From NCBI GenBank assembly GCA_019310785.1, contig JAFDDR010000033.1, forward strand, positions 1-53,008: DNA of 53,008 nt, read 5' to 3'. The notes below the pieces were generated by a model. It was given only the letters and a program-made list of their open reading frames with translations. It searched no databases and was not told where the DNA came from. Shown here in pieces: positions 8,832 to 16,956 of this stretch. The stretch is from Deltaproteobacteria bacterium (GTDB lineage: Bacteria > Desulfobacterota > DSM-4660 > Desulfatiglandales > Desulfatiglandaceae). Both the position numbers and the translations under genes were made by a program. Position 1 is the stretch's first letter. Every line of letters starts with the position of its first letter.

Positions 8832-9719
8832 TCAAGATCTTACGGACTGAAAAAGCTCCTTTGCATGATAAGAACTCCTCACAAACGGGCCGCTTGCCAC
8901 CTGGGAAAAGCCCATTTCAAGGGCCTTCTCCCTCCACCTTTCAAATTCCAAAGGATGAATAAACTGCTCGACCGGCAGGTGTTTCTTTGAGGGCTGGAGA
9001 TACTGACCCAGCGTAAGGATGTTGCAGCCCACCCCAAGAAGATCCTTAAGCGTTATTTCTACTTCTTCGGGAGACTCCCCCAGGCCTAACATAATGCCTG
9101 ACTTGGTGGGAATATCAGGGGCATAGGCGCGGGTATTTTTCAGAACATTGAGTGAACGGCCGTAAACTGCTTCCGGTCGTGCAATGGGATAAAGCCTTGG
9201 AACGGTTTCAAGATTGTGGTTCAGAACATTCGGACCCGCATTAAGCACCGCTTGCAGAGCGTCCGTATTTGCCTGAAAATCCGGTATCAAAATCTCAACA
9301 AGGGCATCCGGCATTCTCTTGCGGATCTCTTTGATCGTTTCCGAAAAAAGTCCGGCACCCCCGTCGGGAAGATCATCCCGCGTAACAGATGTGATGATCA
9401 CATAGCTCAATCCCATGCTCGTTGCTGCTTCTGCTACCCTGGCAGGTTCTTCGGGATCGGGCGGGCCCGACGGTCCATGGGCAATGGCACAGAAGCGGCA
9501 ATTGCGCGTACAACGATCCCCCAAAATAAGAAAGGTCGCTGTCTCCTGTGAAAAGCATTCCCAGATGTTGGGGCATTTGGCTTCCTGACACACGCTGTGC
9601 AATTTGCCCCTTCCAAGCACTGCCCGAACCTTTTCATACTCGGACCCTTTTGGAAGTGTCCGCTTGAGCCATGCGGGTTTTCGCTGTTGTGTTTTCTGTA
9701 ACTGGTGATGATTCATCAT
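8832..9719 (-). CDS. lipA: Lipoyl synthase
   Basis: Radical-SAM enzyme that inserts two sulfur atoms into octanoyl groups on carrier proteins such as GcvH. Counting from the ATG at 9719, the auxiliary cluster cysteines are C44, C49 and C55 (CX4CX5C) and the radical-SAM cysteines are C70, C74 and C77 (CTRNCRFC). IITSVTRDDLPDGGA is also diagnostic. I chose the ATG at 9719 (another ATG follows directly) because the reading frame upstream of it overlaps a structured-RNA candidate and shows no homology; a GCAGGT lies about 12 bases upstream. Together with lipB at 11.9 kb it supplies lipoate for the glycine cleavage genes downstream. The two lip genes are separated by unrelated small genes. Confidence 0.93.
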   Translation of the reverse strand: MMNHHQLQKTQQRKPAWLKRTLPKGSEYEKVRAVLGRGKLHSVCQEAKCPNIWECFSQETATFLILGDRCTRNCRFCAIAHGPSGPPDPEEPARVAEAATSMGLSYVIITSVTRDDLPDGGAGLFSETIKEIRKRMPDALVEILIPDFQANTDALQAVLNAGPNVLNHNLETVPRLYPIARPEAVYGRSLNVLKNTRAYAPDIPTKSGIMLGLGESPEEVEITLKDLLGVGCNILTLGQYLQPSKKHLPVEQFIHPLEFERWREKALEMGFSQVASGPFVRSSYHAKELFQSVRS

Positions 9720-9799
9720 TAAACCACTACCTGCAAAAATTATTACGCCCAGCATAACCGGCAGAGGAAACTGAAAGGTTTTCACTGTCCGATGCAGTC

Positions 9800-9912
9800 C
9801 CGGGTGTACGCCCGGCATGGGCGTGAACCTTTCGGCTCTGAGCTCAAGGCCGAAGGGCTTATGGGGTACTGCCCTTCGTCAAAAGCTACGGCGAGGCAGG
9901 AAGTCCCCTATA
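9800..9912 (+). ncRNA. Structured RNA candidate, possibly an orphan HEARO/omegaRNA-like element
   Basis: The plus strand can form three consecutive hairpins: ACGCCC 9808-9813 with GGGCGT 9819-9824; a 9-bp stem 9828-9836 with 9849-9857; and an outer GGGG/CCCC stem (9863-9866 with 9905-9908) enclosing CTGCC/GGCAG (9869-9873 with 9895-9899). This nesting, and short stretches such as ATGGGG and GGCAGGAAG, remind me of the noncoding RNA that accompanies IscB/IsrB nucleases of the IS200/IS605 superfamily. No nuclease gene is present nearby. The folding is seen; the family name is a guess from memory. It runs antisense to the lipA leader. Confidence 0.45.
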
Positions 9913-10028
9913 CGTGAACCCTATTCTTTCGCCACAAATCCAGACGCCAATCGCCTTTATCCCCGGTTTGGAGTATCAAACCCGGATGCTCTTCTTATTT
10001 TCTCTTTCAATGCAAATAGCCAGGGAAC

Positions 10029-10322
10029 TCAAATGGAGAGTACCTCTTCAATAACATTGATCTCCGGTTTTCCGGCAAGAACAGCGGGCAGTCTGGATGA
10101 AAACTCCTTAAAGTGCGGGGTTGAAGAATGGAAATCCAGGGCGGCCTTGTCCTTGTAGCGCTCCATCACCACCAGTGTATTCGTATCCTTGTTGGAACGG
10201 TTAAGCGTGTAGCTCAGCGTGCCCTCCTCTTCGGCAACCTTGACCATCAATCCCCTGAACATCTCGATCGCCTCTTCTACCTTGCCTTCCTGAACGGGAA
10301 TATTTGCAATTAGTCCTAACAT
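10029..10322 (-). CDS. Antibiotic biosynthesis monooxygenase (ABM)-domain protein
   Basis: A 97-residue protein made of one dimeric alpha/beta-barrel (ABM) domain: an opening strand LGLIANIPVQEGKVEEAIEMF, the TLSYTLNR segment, a VVMERYKDKAALDFHSSTPHF segment with the conserved histidine before the phenylalanine, and a closing strand. Family members are small cofactor-free oxygenases or related stress proteins (YgiN-like); in an anaerobe a quinone- or oxygen-detoxifying role is plausible but not shown. The start at 10322 follows an AAGAGGAG ribosome site; an upstream extension in the same frame lacks similarity. It lies between lipA and the SEC-C gene without a clear operon link. Confidence 0.8.
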   Translation of the reverse strand: MLGLIANIPVQEGKVEEAIEMFRGLMVKVAEEEGTLSYTLNRSNKDTNTLVVMERYKDKAALDFHSSTPHFKEFSSRLPAVLAGKPEINVIEEVLSI

Positions 10323-10622
10323 ATCATCTCCTCTTTTTATTGAACCCATCTCAAAAATTAGTCTTTGACCCGATGGCTGTGTTACAGTTCGGCTCAAAAT
10401 TTCCACCTAATACAGTAATGGTTATTGGTTATCAATTAGTGGGGGGCTTTCCCCTCACCAATATGAATAATCCCTAATTCAAGCTTAATTTATTTTCCAC
10501 TTTTAGGGGGCAAGACCAAAAGGCCGATATAGGGCCTAAATAGGGGTGTTTTTACGTTTGTTCATTAATGGTTTCAGATAGTTAGCGCGGCCCGACCCCC
10601 TTCACAGTATTTGGAATTTAAA
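10323..10622. other. 300-base gap with one hairpin, otherwise nothing seen
   Basis: The stretch between the ABM and SEC-C genes is AT-rich. It contains a hairpin at about 10434-10461, where ATTAGTG and GGGG pair with CCCC and CACCAAT. A GCTAAC motif after the SEC-C stop was considered as an integron attC end and rejected for lack of a matching partner. Confidence 0.4.
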
Positions 10623-10916
10623 TTAACCCAATTTGCCACAACATTTTTTATACTTTTTCCCGCTTCCGCACGGGCAGAGCTCATTGCGCCCAATTTTCTT
10701 TTCGGCTATCTTGGTTTCTGGTGGATTTAACAATACTTCTAAATCGGTAATATCCTCCGGTTTATCCGGGTCCAATCCAATTGTAAATTTCCAACCGTTT
10801 CCTTCAAATATTGATACTACTTCTTTCAATCTTACTTCGGTTTGTACATTAACAACAGCGGGCCTCTTTTCAGTACCTAATTTTGCCTTTTTTTGACCAT
10901 CAAATATTTTTTTCAT
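10623..10916 (-). CDS. SEC-C/SWIM metal-binding motif protein (PBPRA1643 type)
   Basis: A 97-residue protein ending in [19 protein letters not shown], a complete SEC-C zinc-binding motif (CxC with a downstream CC pair). The N-terminal part, with [12 protein letters not shown] and the [20 protein letters not shown] region, matches the small PBPRA1643-type family known from proteobacteria. Its role is unknown; SEC-C motifs bind zinc and often mediate contacts with other proteins. A GGAG site six bases upstream of the ATG supports the start. It is one of several small accessory-type genes inserted between lipA and lipB. Confidence 0.82.
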   Translation of the reverse strand: MKKIFDGQKKAKLGTEKRPAVVNVQTEVRLKEVVSIFEGNGWKFTIGLDPDKPEDITDLEVLLNPPETKIAEKKIGRNELCPCGSGKKYKKCCGKLG

Positions 10917-11039
10917 CTTTTCTCCATTAAACTGTTTTAGCTTACAATGTGGATGTCATAGCGCTCAATTTTATGCGGGGCAGAGTGTTTGAAAAACCGC
11001 CTCGCTGTTGGCGGTATACTTGACCCCATTGTTAGCCGA

Positions 11040-11375
11040 TCATGTTTTTATCCTTTGAATTTCTCCTTTTATTTCAGAAAGATCTTTAGTGGCTATATCC
11101 CATACAACGTCAATATTTACTCCAAAATATCCATGAATCAATCTATCTCGTGTTCCAGCGATGGCTTTCCAAGGAATACTTGAATATTCTGATCTTATCT
11201 CCTCTGAAAGCTTTTTTACTGCTTCCCCGATAACCTCAATATTTCTGACAACAGCATCTTGTGTTTTTGCATCATCGGTAAATTTGTCATAGTCAATGTC
11301 TTTAATATATAATTCAATTTTTTCTATACAAATCAAGATATCATCTATCAAGTCCATGTCTGACCTTTTAGACAT
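11040..11375 (-). CDS. hepT: HepT-like HEPN ribonuclease toxin
   Basis: A 111-residue all-helical HEPN protein (formerly DUF86). The catalytic RX4HXY motif is intact in RDRLIHGYF near residue 80, where R and H form the ribonuclease site and Y is the residue AMPylated by the partner antitoxin in characterised systems. The ATG overlaps the end of the mntA gene by eight bases, the standard antitoxin-first arrangement. By family knowledge the protein cleaves RNA (tRNA in the studied case) when not modified. The pair is probably self-contained and transferable, and its position between the lipoate genes does not imply a role in lipoylation. Confidence 0.9.
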   Translation of the reverse strand: MSKRSDMDLIDDILICIEKIELYIKDIDYDKFTDDAKTQDAVVRNIEVIGEAVKKLSEEIRSEYSSIPWKAIAGTRDRLIHGYFGVNIDVVWDIATKDLSEIKGEIQRIKT

Positions 11376-11670
11376 AAATAATATTCCTTTTTATATCTTC
11401 TGATACACGGGAAAGGCGAATGTTTTCTAAACCACCTCTTGTAATAATATCAACTCGTTTACCCAATATTTTTTCTAAGTATTCAACAAGAGTGATAAAT
11501 TTCAAGCCAATGGGCCTGTTAAAGTCCACTATTAAATCAATATCACTATCCTCTTTTTGCGTTCCTTTAGTAATCGATCCGAATAGACCAATTTTTCTAA
11601 TGCCAAATTGAGACGATAAATATGGATATTTATTTTTTATTTTTTCTATTATCTCATTTTGATAAATCAT
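11368..11670 (-). CDS. mntA: MntA-like minimal nucleotidyltransferase antitoxin
   Basis: A 100-residue minimal nucleotidyltransferase. The active-site pattern GSX10DXD is complete (GSITKGTQKEDSDIDL, about residues 30-45), with the third acidic residue in VDIITR. In studied pairs MntA transfers AMP to the conserved tyrosine of HepT and so neutralises it. The start is supported by a GGAG five bases before the ATG. It overlaps hepT and the two should be co-transcribed. The 238 bases upstream towards lipB contain no other gene that I can support. Confidence 0.9.
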   Translation of the reverse strand: MIYQNEIIEKIKNKYPYLSSQFGIRKIGLFGSITKGTQKEDSDIDLIVDFNRPIGLKFITLVEYLEKILGKRVDIITRGGLENIRLSRVSEDIKRNIIYV

Positions 11671-11908
11671 TTTTCTCCAGCCTCAAAGGATTAATTGGCT
11701 TACATTGTCATCAAATGGGTAAACCTGCAAGATTTACCCTTGCTTTTTCCATGTTGTTTAATTATATCAAAATAGCAAGGAAACAGGCAAGCCGAAATTC
11801 AGACCCGATCACCGGTTAGGATTTGCAGACATATTGTGACTGGATTGTGCGCTGCGTGAAGTTTCACGGGGCCAAAAAGCAAACGCGCGATATGGGGAGG
11901 GGAAAGGG

Positions 11909-12625
11909 TTAGGGGGAGAGGATTTGGGTAAGGTCTGTCATAACAAGCTCAACAGAAAAGACCGCTTCAACGTGACGTTTTATGGCCTCGCATACCTTAT
12001 CCATTGATAACTTGCGTGAGAGTTCCTTTTCCATGGATGTTATCCCGATATTATGAAGACCGCAGGGATTTATCCAGCCAAAGGGCTCCAAAGAGAGATT
12101 GACATTAAATGCCATGCCATGAAAGGAGATTCCCCTTCGAATTGCAATCCCGATGCTACCCAATTTATTGTTGCCGACCCATACGCCTCTGTTCAGGGGA
12201 TTTCTTCCGGCCTCAATTCCCCAGTCCGCGGCAGTCCGGATCATGACTTCTTCAAGCAGTCCCACATAATCGATCACCCCCAGCCTGGCCGCCCTGAGAT
12301 CTATGATGGGATACATCACGATCTGGCCTGGTCCGTGAAAGGTTATGTCCCCGCCCCGCTCCACATGGATAACCGGGATGCCCGCCTTCTTAAGGAAATC
12401 CTCGGACACTGTGAGATTTTCCAAACCGCCCCTGCGGCCTAAAGTAAAAACAGGGGGGTGTTCCAGCAACAGGACAATATCCTTGTCAATCATCCCGTCT
12501 TTTCTGGCACCAACAAGCCTATTCTGCAAATCCCACGCCTTGGTGTACTCCATGGCAGGAAGTTCAACCAAGAGCCATTGGTTTTGTTTAAGCTGCGTCT
12601 CCGGATTATTTTTGTGTGTAGTCAA
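11909..12625 (-). CDS. lipB: Octanoyl-[acyl carrier protein]:protein octanoyltransferase
   Basis: Transfers octanoate from acyl carrier protein to lipoyl domains, the step before LipA. Counting from a TTG start at 12625, the catalytic lysine is K154 (GNNKLGSIGI) and the acyl-carrying cysteine is C188 (GWINPCGL). RGGDITFHGPGQ and RRGISFHGMAFNVN are further family blocks. The TTG is chosen because similarity to the family already begins at WLLVELPA, upstream of the first in-frame ATG. It precedes the broken FAD reductase and the gcv genes lie further upstream on the same strand, which fits lipoylation of GcvH as its local task. Confidence 0.92.
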   Translation of the reverse strand: MTTHKNNPETQLKQNQWLLVELPAMEYTKAWDLQNRLVGARKDGMIDKDIVLLLEHPPVFTLGRRGGLENLTVSEDFLKKAGIPVIHVERGGDITFHGPGQIVMYPIIDLRAARLGVIDYVGLLEEVMIRTAADWGIEAGRNPLNRGVWVGNNKLGSIGIAIRRGISFHGMAFNVNLSLEPFGWINPCGLHNIGITSMEKELSRKLSMDKVCEAIKRHVEAVFSVELVMTDLTQILSP

Positions 12626-12691
12626 TTGAGATTATCCATGAAAAGTCGAGGGCTTCGTCCCAAAACAAGTAGTCATGTCATAGGGTCTTGA

Positions 12692-13816
12692 TCACTTACA
12701 AAAAAAGACCTTATCGCATTTTTTAGGCCCAAGCCTCAGTCTTTTGAGACCAATCTCAGCAACCTGGGAGATGGGATCATACATCTGGGATATGGGGGGA
12801 TTATAGGAAAGCTCGGCATCCATGAGATCATAGAGGGTCATATTGCCGTGTATGGCAAGGGCAAGCAGGTTTATTCGCCACCCTGCCCCTTGTTCACCCA
12901 CGGCCTGGGCCCCCAATATCTTTCCGTCCTTTGCACCCACGATCACCCGCAGGTTTATCTCTTTTGCACCCGGCATGTAATGGGGCTTTACTTCCCGCCT
13001 GGTTGAAACGGCCTTCGCATCATAACCCAGGCCTTTGGCCATGTCCAAAAAATATCCTGTTGAGGCAATTTCCAGTCCGCCCACGCACACAAGAAACGTG
13101 TTGAGAGCCCCGGGATAAGGGGTGTTTCCCCCTGCCGCATTTATCCCGGCGGTCATGCCCTGGCGATAGGCTGAAGTGGCAAGCTGCATTGTAATGGGTG
13201 TGCCGTCTATGCGGGAATAGGTTCGTACAAGGTCCCCGACCGCATACACATCTTTGACGGTTGTTTCCATCCGGTTATTTACGAGGACCAGTCCTTTTTC
13301 AATCTTTGCGCCTATGCTTTCAGCTAATTTGGTGTTCCCGCGCATTCCAACGGCCATAACCACTATGTCGCATTCAATGGTTTCTTCTGCGACCTTCACG
13401 GATTCCACTTTCTGAGTACCATTGATGCGGTCTATGCCCTTGCCAAACAGGACCCGTATGCCTAATTTTTCCAGGTGTTCAACAATGATCTTTCCCATTG
13501 TCGGGTCCAGATTTCGTGGGAACGGGTGTGGGGTCCTCTTTGTCACTGCCACGTCAACCCCCAGTTTCTTCAGCCCCACGGCTACTTCCAGACCGGTTGC
13601 CCCGCCGCCAACAATTACGGCGCTTTTCTTGACGGATGATTTAGCGGCATCGAGAAGGGCCCCTGCATTTTCTATATCCGATACAAAATGGACCCCTTTG
13701 CCCACAAGTTCTTTCGCGCCGGGGACCGGCAGATTAACAGGGGATGCGCCGGTCGCAAGTATCAGTGAATCATACTTGCACGATCTTCTTTTCATTATTA
13801 ACGGAAACCACTTCAT
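12692..13816 (-). CDS. C-terminal part of a frame-broken FAD/NAD(P) disulfide-reductase-family enzyme
   Basis: This frame carries most of a pyridine nucleotide-disulfide oxidoreductase: LILATGASPVNLPVPG (end of the FAD domain), the NAD(P)-binding VIVGGGATGLEVAVGL, the FAD-contacting VYAVGDLVR, and a C-terminal dimerisation domain ending CKVFFCK-like in DKVFFCK. The first few codons (before KYDSLILAT) are not natural; the real N-terminus is in another frame at 13770-14039. Removing one base near 13775 would join the two into about 445 residues. Its place between lipB and the gcv genes suggests a job in the glycine cleavage system as electron acceptor for dihydrolipoyl-GcvH, but the protein belongs to the single-cysteine CoA-disulfide reductase/NADH oxidase group, so this is uncertain. 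Confidence 0.8.
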   Translation of the reverse strand: MKWFPLIMKRRSCKYDSLILATGASPVNLPVPGAKELVGKGVHFVSDIENAGALLDAAKSSVKKSAVIVGGGATGLEVAVGLKKLGVDVAVTKRTPHPFPRNLDPTMGKIIVEHLEKLGIRVLFGKGIDRINGTQKVESVKVAEETIECDIVVMAVGMRGNTKLAESIGAKIEKGLVLVNNRMETTVKDVYAVGDLVRTYSRIDGTPITMQLATSAYRQGMTAGINAAGGNTPYPGALNTFLVCVGGLEIASTGYFLDMAKGLGYDAKAVSTRREVKPHYMPGAKEINLRVIVGAKDGKILGAQAVGEQGAGWRINLLALAIHGNMTLYDLMDAELSYNPPISQMYDPISQVAEIGLKRLRLGPKKCDKVFFCK

Positions 13817-14039
13817 GATTAATAAGCTTGGTCAGTTTGGAGGACATTTCAGGAACATCGTACTTCAGGGCCTCGAAGTCTTTGACCGTCCCCTCTATTA
13901 CATAGGGAAGGCCGCAGGGTGAGAACTGATCAAAGTCCCGCTTCTCAATGATCGTAACGTGACATTTTCGGTTAAACCCAAGAGCGCTCTTTGAGGCATA
14001 AAGCCCGCCCGAGCCAAGTCCGACAATGACGATTTCCAT
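13770..14039 (-). CDS. N-terminal part of the same FAD/NAD(P) reductase
   Basis: Eighty-nine residues that start with a Rossmann FAD-binding motif (GxGxxG at G7, G9, G12) and contain FSPCGLPY with Cys42, the position of the redox-active cysteine of CoA-disulfide reductases and NADH oxidases. Classical dihydrolipoamide dehydrogenases instead carry a CxxxxC pair, which is absent. The frame stops at a TGA just where the other frame continues with YDSLILAT. The break may be a sequencing error or a real mutation. It is separated from gcvPB by 131 bases of GGTTCA-type repeats. Confidence 0.8.
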   Translation of the reverse strand: MEIVIVGLGSGGLYASKSALGFNRKCHVTIIEKRDFDQFSPCGLPYVIEGTVKDFEALKYDVPEMSSKLTKLINHEVVSVNNEKKIVQV

Positions 14040-14054
14040 AAGTTATTCCATTGC

Positions 14055-14165
14055 TCTGCTCAGGTTCAAGGTTCAGGGTTCAAAGGTTCAAAGGTTAGGA
14101 GCTATTGATATGCGCCACTTTAGAGTTCTTCAACCCGGAACCGTGAACTGTGAACCGCTAAACCT
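14055..14165. repeat. GGTTCA-rich repeat cluster
   Basis: Plus-strand bases 14058-14097 repeat GGTTCA with small variations, and 14137-14165 carry inverted relatives (GTGAACTGTGAACC). This looks like the same family as the exact repeats at 89, 21368 and 24871. It fills the gap between gcvPB and the FAD reductase. Confidence 0.6.
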
Positions 14166-14170
14166 TTTTT

Positions 14171-15628
14171 TTAACCCGCAAGACAAGGTTTCCGGGCCGC
14201 TAAGGTCTCATCCAGCCTTTTTACCTTGCACTTTTTCGGGGCTCCATGAAGCAGGTCAGGGTCATCTCTGGCCTCATTCACGATGGCCTTGAATGCCTCG
14301 ATGTATTGGTCCAGATCCTCTTTGGACTCCGTCTCCGTAGGCTCCACCATAATGGCGCCGTCCACTACGAGCGGGAAGTAAACGGTGGGCGGATGAAATC
14401 CGTAATCCATAAGTCGCTTGGCCATATCCAGGGTAGTGATATGGTCGTCTATCTGGTGCTTATCGGAAAAAACGCATTCGTGCATGCAGGGCCTGTCATA
14501 GGCAAGATGCAGTGTCCCCTTTAACTTTTCCTTCATGTAGTTTGCGTTCAGCACGGCAAGCTGGCTGGCCTTTTTCAGGTTCTCCGGTCCCATGGACCGA
14601 ATATAGCTGTATGCCTTTATCATGACACCCACGTTTCCCTGGAATGCCTGTAGTTTGCCGATAGATTCCGGGTAATCTTCGGAAAGAACGTACTTTCCGT
14701 TTTCCTCTACTACGCGGGGAACAGGCAGAAACGGTTCAAGGTGTTTTTTCACGCACACCGGCCCCGAGCCGGGTCCTCCTCCCCCGTGGGGCGTGGAAAA
14801 GGTCTTATGAAGGTTCAGATGCATCACGTCAACCCCGATTGTGCCCATCTTAACCACGCCCATGACCGCATTCATGTTTGCGCCGTCACAATATACCATG
14901 CCCCCCTTGTTATGGACAACTTCGGCGATTTTTTGAATATTTTCCTCGAAAAGACCTAAGGTATTGGGGTTGGTTATCATGATTCCCGCTGTATCATTGT
15001 CCATTACATCATGAATGGCCTCAACTGAGAGGATTCCCTGTTCATTGGATTCTACAGGTATCGGACGGTAACCGCATAAGGCTACACTGGCCGGGTTTGT
15101 TCCGTGTGCCGTATCAGGGACTATAATTTTTGACCTCTGCATTCCATTTCTCTTGTGAAATCCGTGAATAAGGAGCATTCCGGCAAGCTCGCCGTGTGCG
15201 CCCGCCGCGGGCTGAAGCGTGGTCGCATCCATACCGGTGATTTCGGTAAGATACAGCTCAAGTTCAAACATCATCCTGAGAATTCCCTGGCTCAGACCGG
15301 CAGGAAGCAGAGGATGTGCCCCGGCAAGTCCGGGCAGGCCTGCCTGCTTTTCATTGGTTTTGGGATTGTACTTCATGGTGCATGAACCAAGGGGGTACAT
15401 GCCGGTATCCACCCCGAAATTCCACTGGGACAGCCGGGTGTAGTGGCGCACCACATCAACCTCGCTCAAATCGGGAAAATCGGGGCCTTCTCCTGTGAGT
15501 TCCTGGGCTAAGGGGAAAGATTCAACGTCACACCGGGGAAGGGAAAAACCGCTTCTCCCCTTTTTCCCCTTTTCCCAGAGCAAAGGCTCGTTTAAGATCA
15601 GACCTGTTGTGCCCAAAGATTCCGTCAT
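14171..15628 (-). CDS. gcvPB: Glycine dehydrogenase (decarboxylating) subunit 2
   Basis: The PLP-binding subunit of the two-chain P-protein. It decarboxylates glycine and passes the aminomethyl group to lipoyl-GcvH. The PLP lysine lies in NLHKTFSTPHGGGGPG, and GMYPLGSCTMKYNPK and TTLQPAAGAHGE are typical. The start at 15628 overlaps the gcvPA stop as ATGA and is preceded by GGGAGGTC; the longer frame upstream reads through gcvPA. The arrangement means translational coupling of the two subunits. The family is full length. Confidence 0.95.
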   Translation of the reverse strand: MTESLGTTGLILNEPLLWEKGKKGRSGFSLPRCDVESFPLAQELTGEGPDFPDLSEVDVVRHYTRLSQWNFGVDTGMYPLGSCTMKYNPKTNEKQAGLPGLAGAHPLLPAGLSQGILRMMFELELYLTEITGMDATTLQPAAGAHGELAGMLLIHGFHKRNGMQRSKIIVPDTAHGTNPASVALCGYRPIPVESNEQGILSVEAIHDVMDNDTAGIMITNPNTLGLFEENIQKIAEVVHNKGGMVYCDGANMNAVMGVVKMGTIGVDVMHLNLHKTFSTPHGGGGPGSGPVCVKKHLEPFLPVPRVVEENGKYVLSEDYPESIGKLQAFQGNVGVMIKAYSYIRSMGPENLKKASQLAVLNANYMKEKLKGTLHLAYDRPCMHECVFSDKHQIDDHITTLDMAKRLMDYGFHPPTVYFPLVVDGAIMVEPTETESKEDLDQYIEAFKAIVNEARDDPDLLHGAPKKCKVKRLDETLAARKPCLAG

Positions 15629-16956
15629 GATTTGACCTCCCTTACCAGGGCATCCATTTCCTCCCTGGACCTGGTCTCTGTCACACACAAAAGATAGTGG
15701 TTGGCAAGTTCAGGATAGTAGGGAGCCAAGGAAAGGCCCGGCACTATCTTTTGCTCGAAGAGGCGTACGTATGTGGCCTCAAAGCCCGGCGGGAATTCCA
15801 CCACGAATTCATTGAACGTGGGATTGTCAAAACTTATGGTAAGCCCTTCCTTTTTAAGTTGGGCTTTTAGGTACTCTGCCTTGTCATGGTTGAGACGGGC
15901 AAGTTCCTTTATCCCGCTTCCTCCGACCGAGGCCATGTACATGGCGGCGGCCAATGCACAGAGGCTGTTGTTGGTACAGATATTGGAAGTGGCCTTTTCC
16001 CGCCGGATATGCTGTTCCCTTGTTGCAAGGGTCAACACAAAGCCCCTTCTGCCGTCCAGGTCCTTGGTCCGGCCCACAAGACGGCCCGGTAATTTACGCA
16101 TGAGTTTTTTGTTGCTTGCGAGCATACCGAGCGCGGGTCCGCCAAAGGAACGGGGAATACCAAGACTCTGGCCCTCACCGCACACAATATCGGCCCCCAA
16201 GCTTCCCGGGTTTTTCAGAATCCCGTAAGCAAGTGCCTCAGTAAACGATACAACAAAAAGCGCATCTTTATCATGGGCCTTTTCCCCGGCACCCTTAAGG
16301 TCCTCAATGCAGCCGAAAAAATTGGGAGACTGAATTGCAACGGCAGCAAGACCATCCATTTCATCAAGCACGGAAAGATCGGTCAGGCCGGTATTTGAAT
16401 ACGGCAGTTCCAGGACTTCATACCCTGTGGGCTCAAAATAGGTCCGGACCACCCGGCGATAAAGGGGATGAATCAGGGATGAAATTGCCACTTTTGCCCG
16501 TCCGGTTACACGAACGGCCATGAGCAGAGATTCTGCAAGGGCCGTTGCCCCGTCATAGTGGGATGCGGTGGCCACTTCCATACCGAGGAGCCTTGCAGCA
16601 AGGGTCTGGTACTCGTAAATGGCCTGAAGGGTTCCCTGGCTCATTTCCGGCTGGTAAGGTGTATAGGAAGTCACAAACTCGGAGCGGCCAAGGAGGTAAG
16701 ATACGGACGCCGGAATAAAATGCTCATAACTGCCGGCTCCCATAAATACCTTGTACTCCGGGGAAACGGCCATTTCACCGGAAAGTGCCGCCATATGATC
16801 GTCCAATTCCCATTCGGTCAATGCCTCAGGCAGATTAAGCCCCTCCTTGAAGCGACATTCTTTCGGGACCGTTTTAAACAAGTCGTCTAAGTGCTCAACA
16901 CCCACGGCCTGGAGCATTTCAATTATGTCTTCGGCAGTATGTGGCAGGTATTGCAT
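15625..16956 (-). CDS. gcvPA: Glycine dehydrogenase (decarboxylating) subunit 1
   Basis: Subunit 1 of the split P-protein, 443 residues and full length. It begins MQYLPHTAEDIIEML and contains the family blocks FMGAGSYEHFIPASV, SYTPYQPEMSQGTLQ and ATASHYDGATALAES. It contributes to the active site together with GcvPB. Its ATG follows the gcvH stop directly (TGAATG), with AAAGGAG upstream, so gcvH, gcvPA and gcvPB are one transcript. The split form is common in anaerobes and Gram-positives. Confidence 0.95.
   Translation of the reverse strand: MQYLPHTAEDIIEMLQAVGVEHLDDLFKTVPKECRFKEGLNLPEALTEWELDDHMAALSGEMAVSPEYKVFMGAGSYEHFIPASVSYLLGRSEFVTSYTPYQPEMSQGTLQAIYEYQTLAARLLGMEVATASHYDGATALAESLLMAVRVTGRAKVAISSLIHPLYRRVVRTYFEPTGYEVLELPYSNTGLTDLSVLDEMDGLAAVAIQSPNFFGCIEDLKGAGEKAHDKDALFVVSFTEALAYGILKNPGSLGADIVCGEGQSLGIPRSFGGPALGMLASNKKLMRKLPGRLVGRTKDLDGRRGFVLTLATREQHIRREKATSNICTNNSLCALAAAMYMASVGGSGIKELARLNHDKAEYLKAQLKKEGLTISFDNPTFNEFVVEFPPGFEATYVRLFEQKIVPGLSLAPYYPELANHYLLCVTETRSREEMDALVREVKS

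Noticed and set aside
9720-9818. Longer N-terminal reading frame for lipA
   Set aside because: The extra residues show no family similarity, overlap the structured RNA, and a good ATG with upstream GCAGGT exists at 9719.
10540-11050. Integron attC-like motifs (GCTAAC after the SEC-C and hepT stop codons)
   Set aside because: The matching inverted partner GTTAGC-type end is missing at both places within 120 bases, and no integrase is in the window.
15629-15688. Longer N-terminal frame of gcvPB
   Set aside because: It reads inside gcvPA; the ATGA overlap at 15625-15628 with GGGAGG upstream is the natural start.
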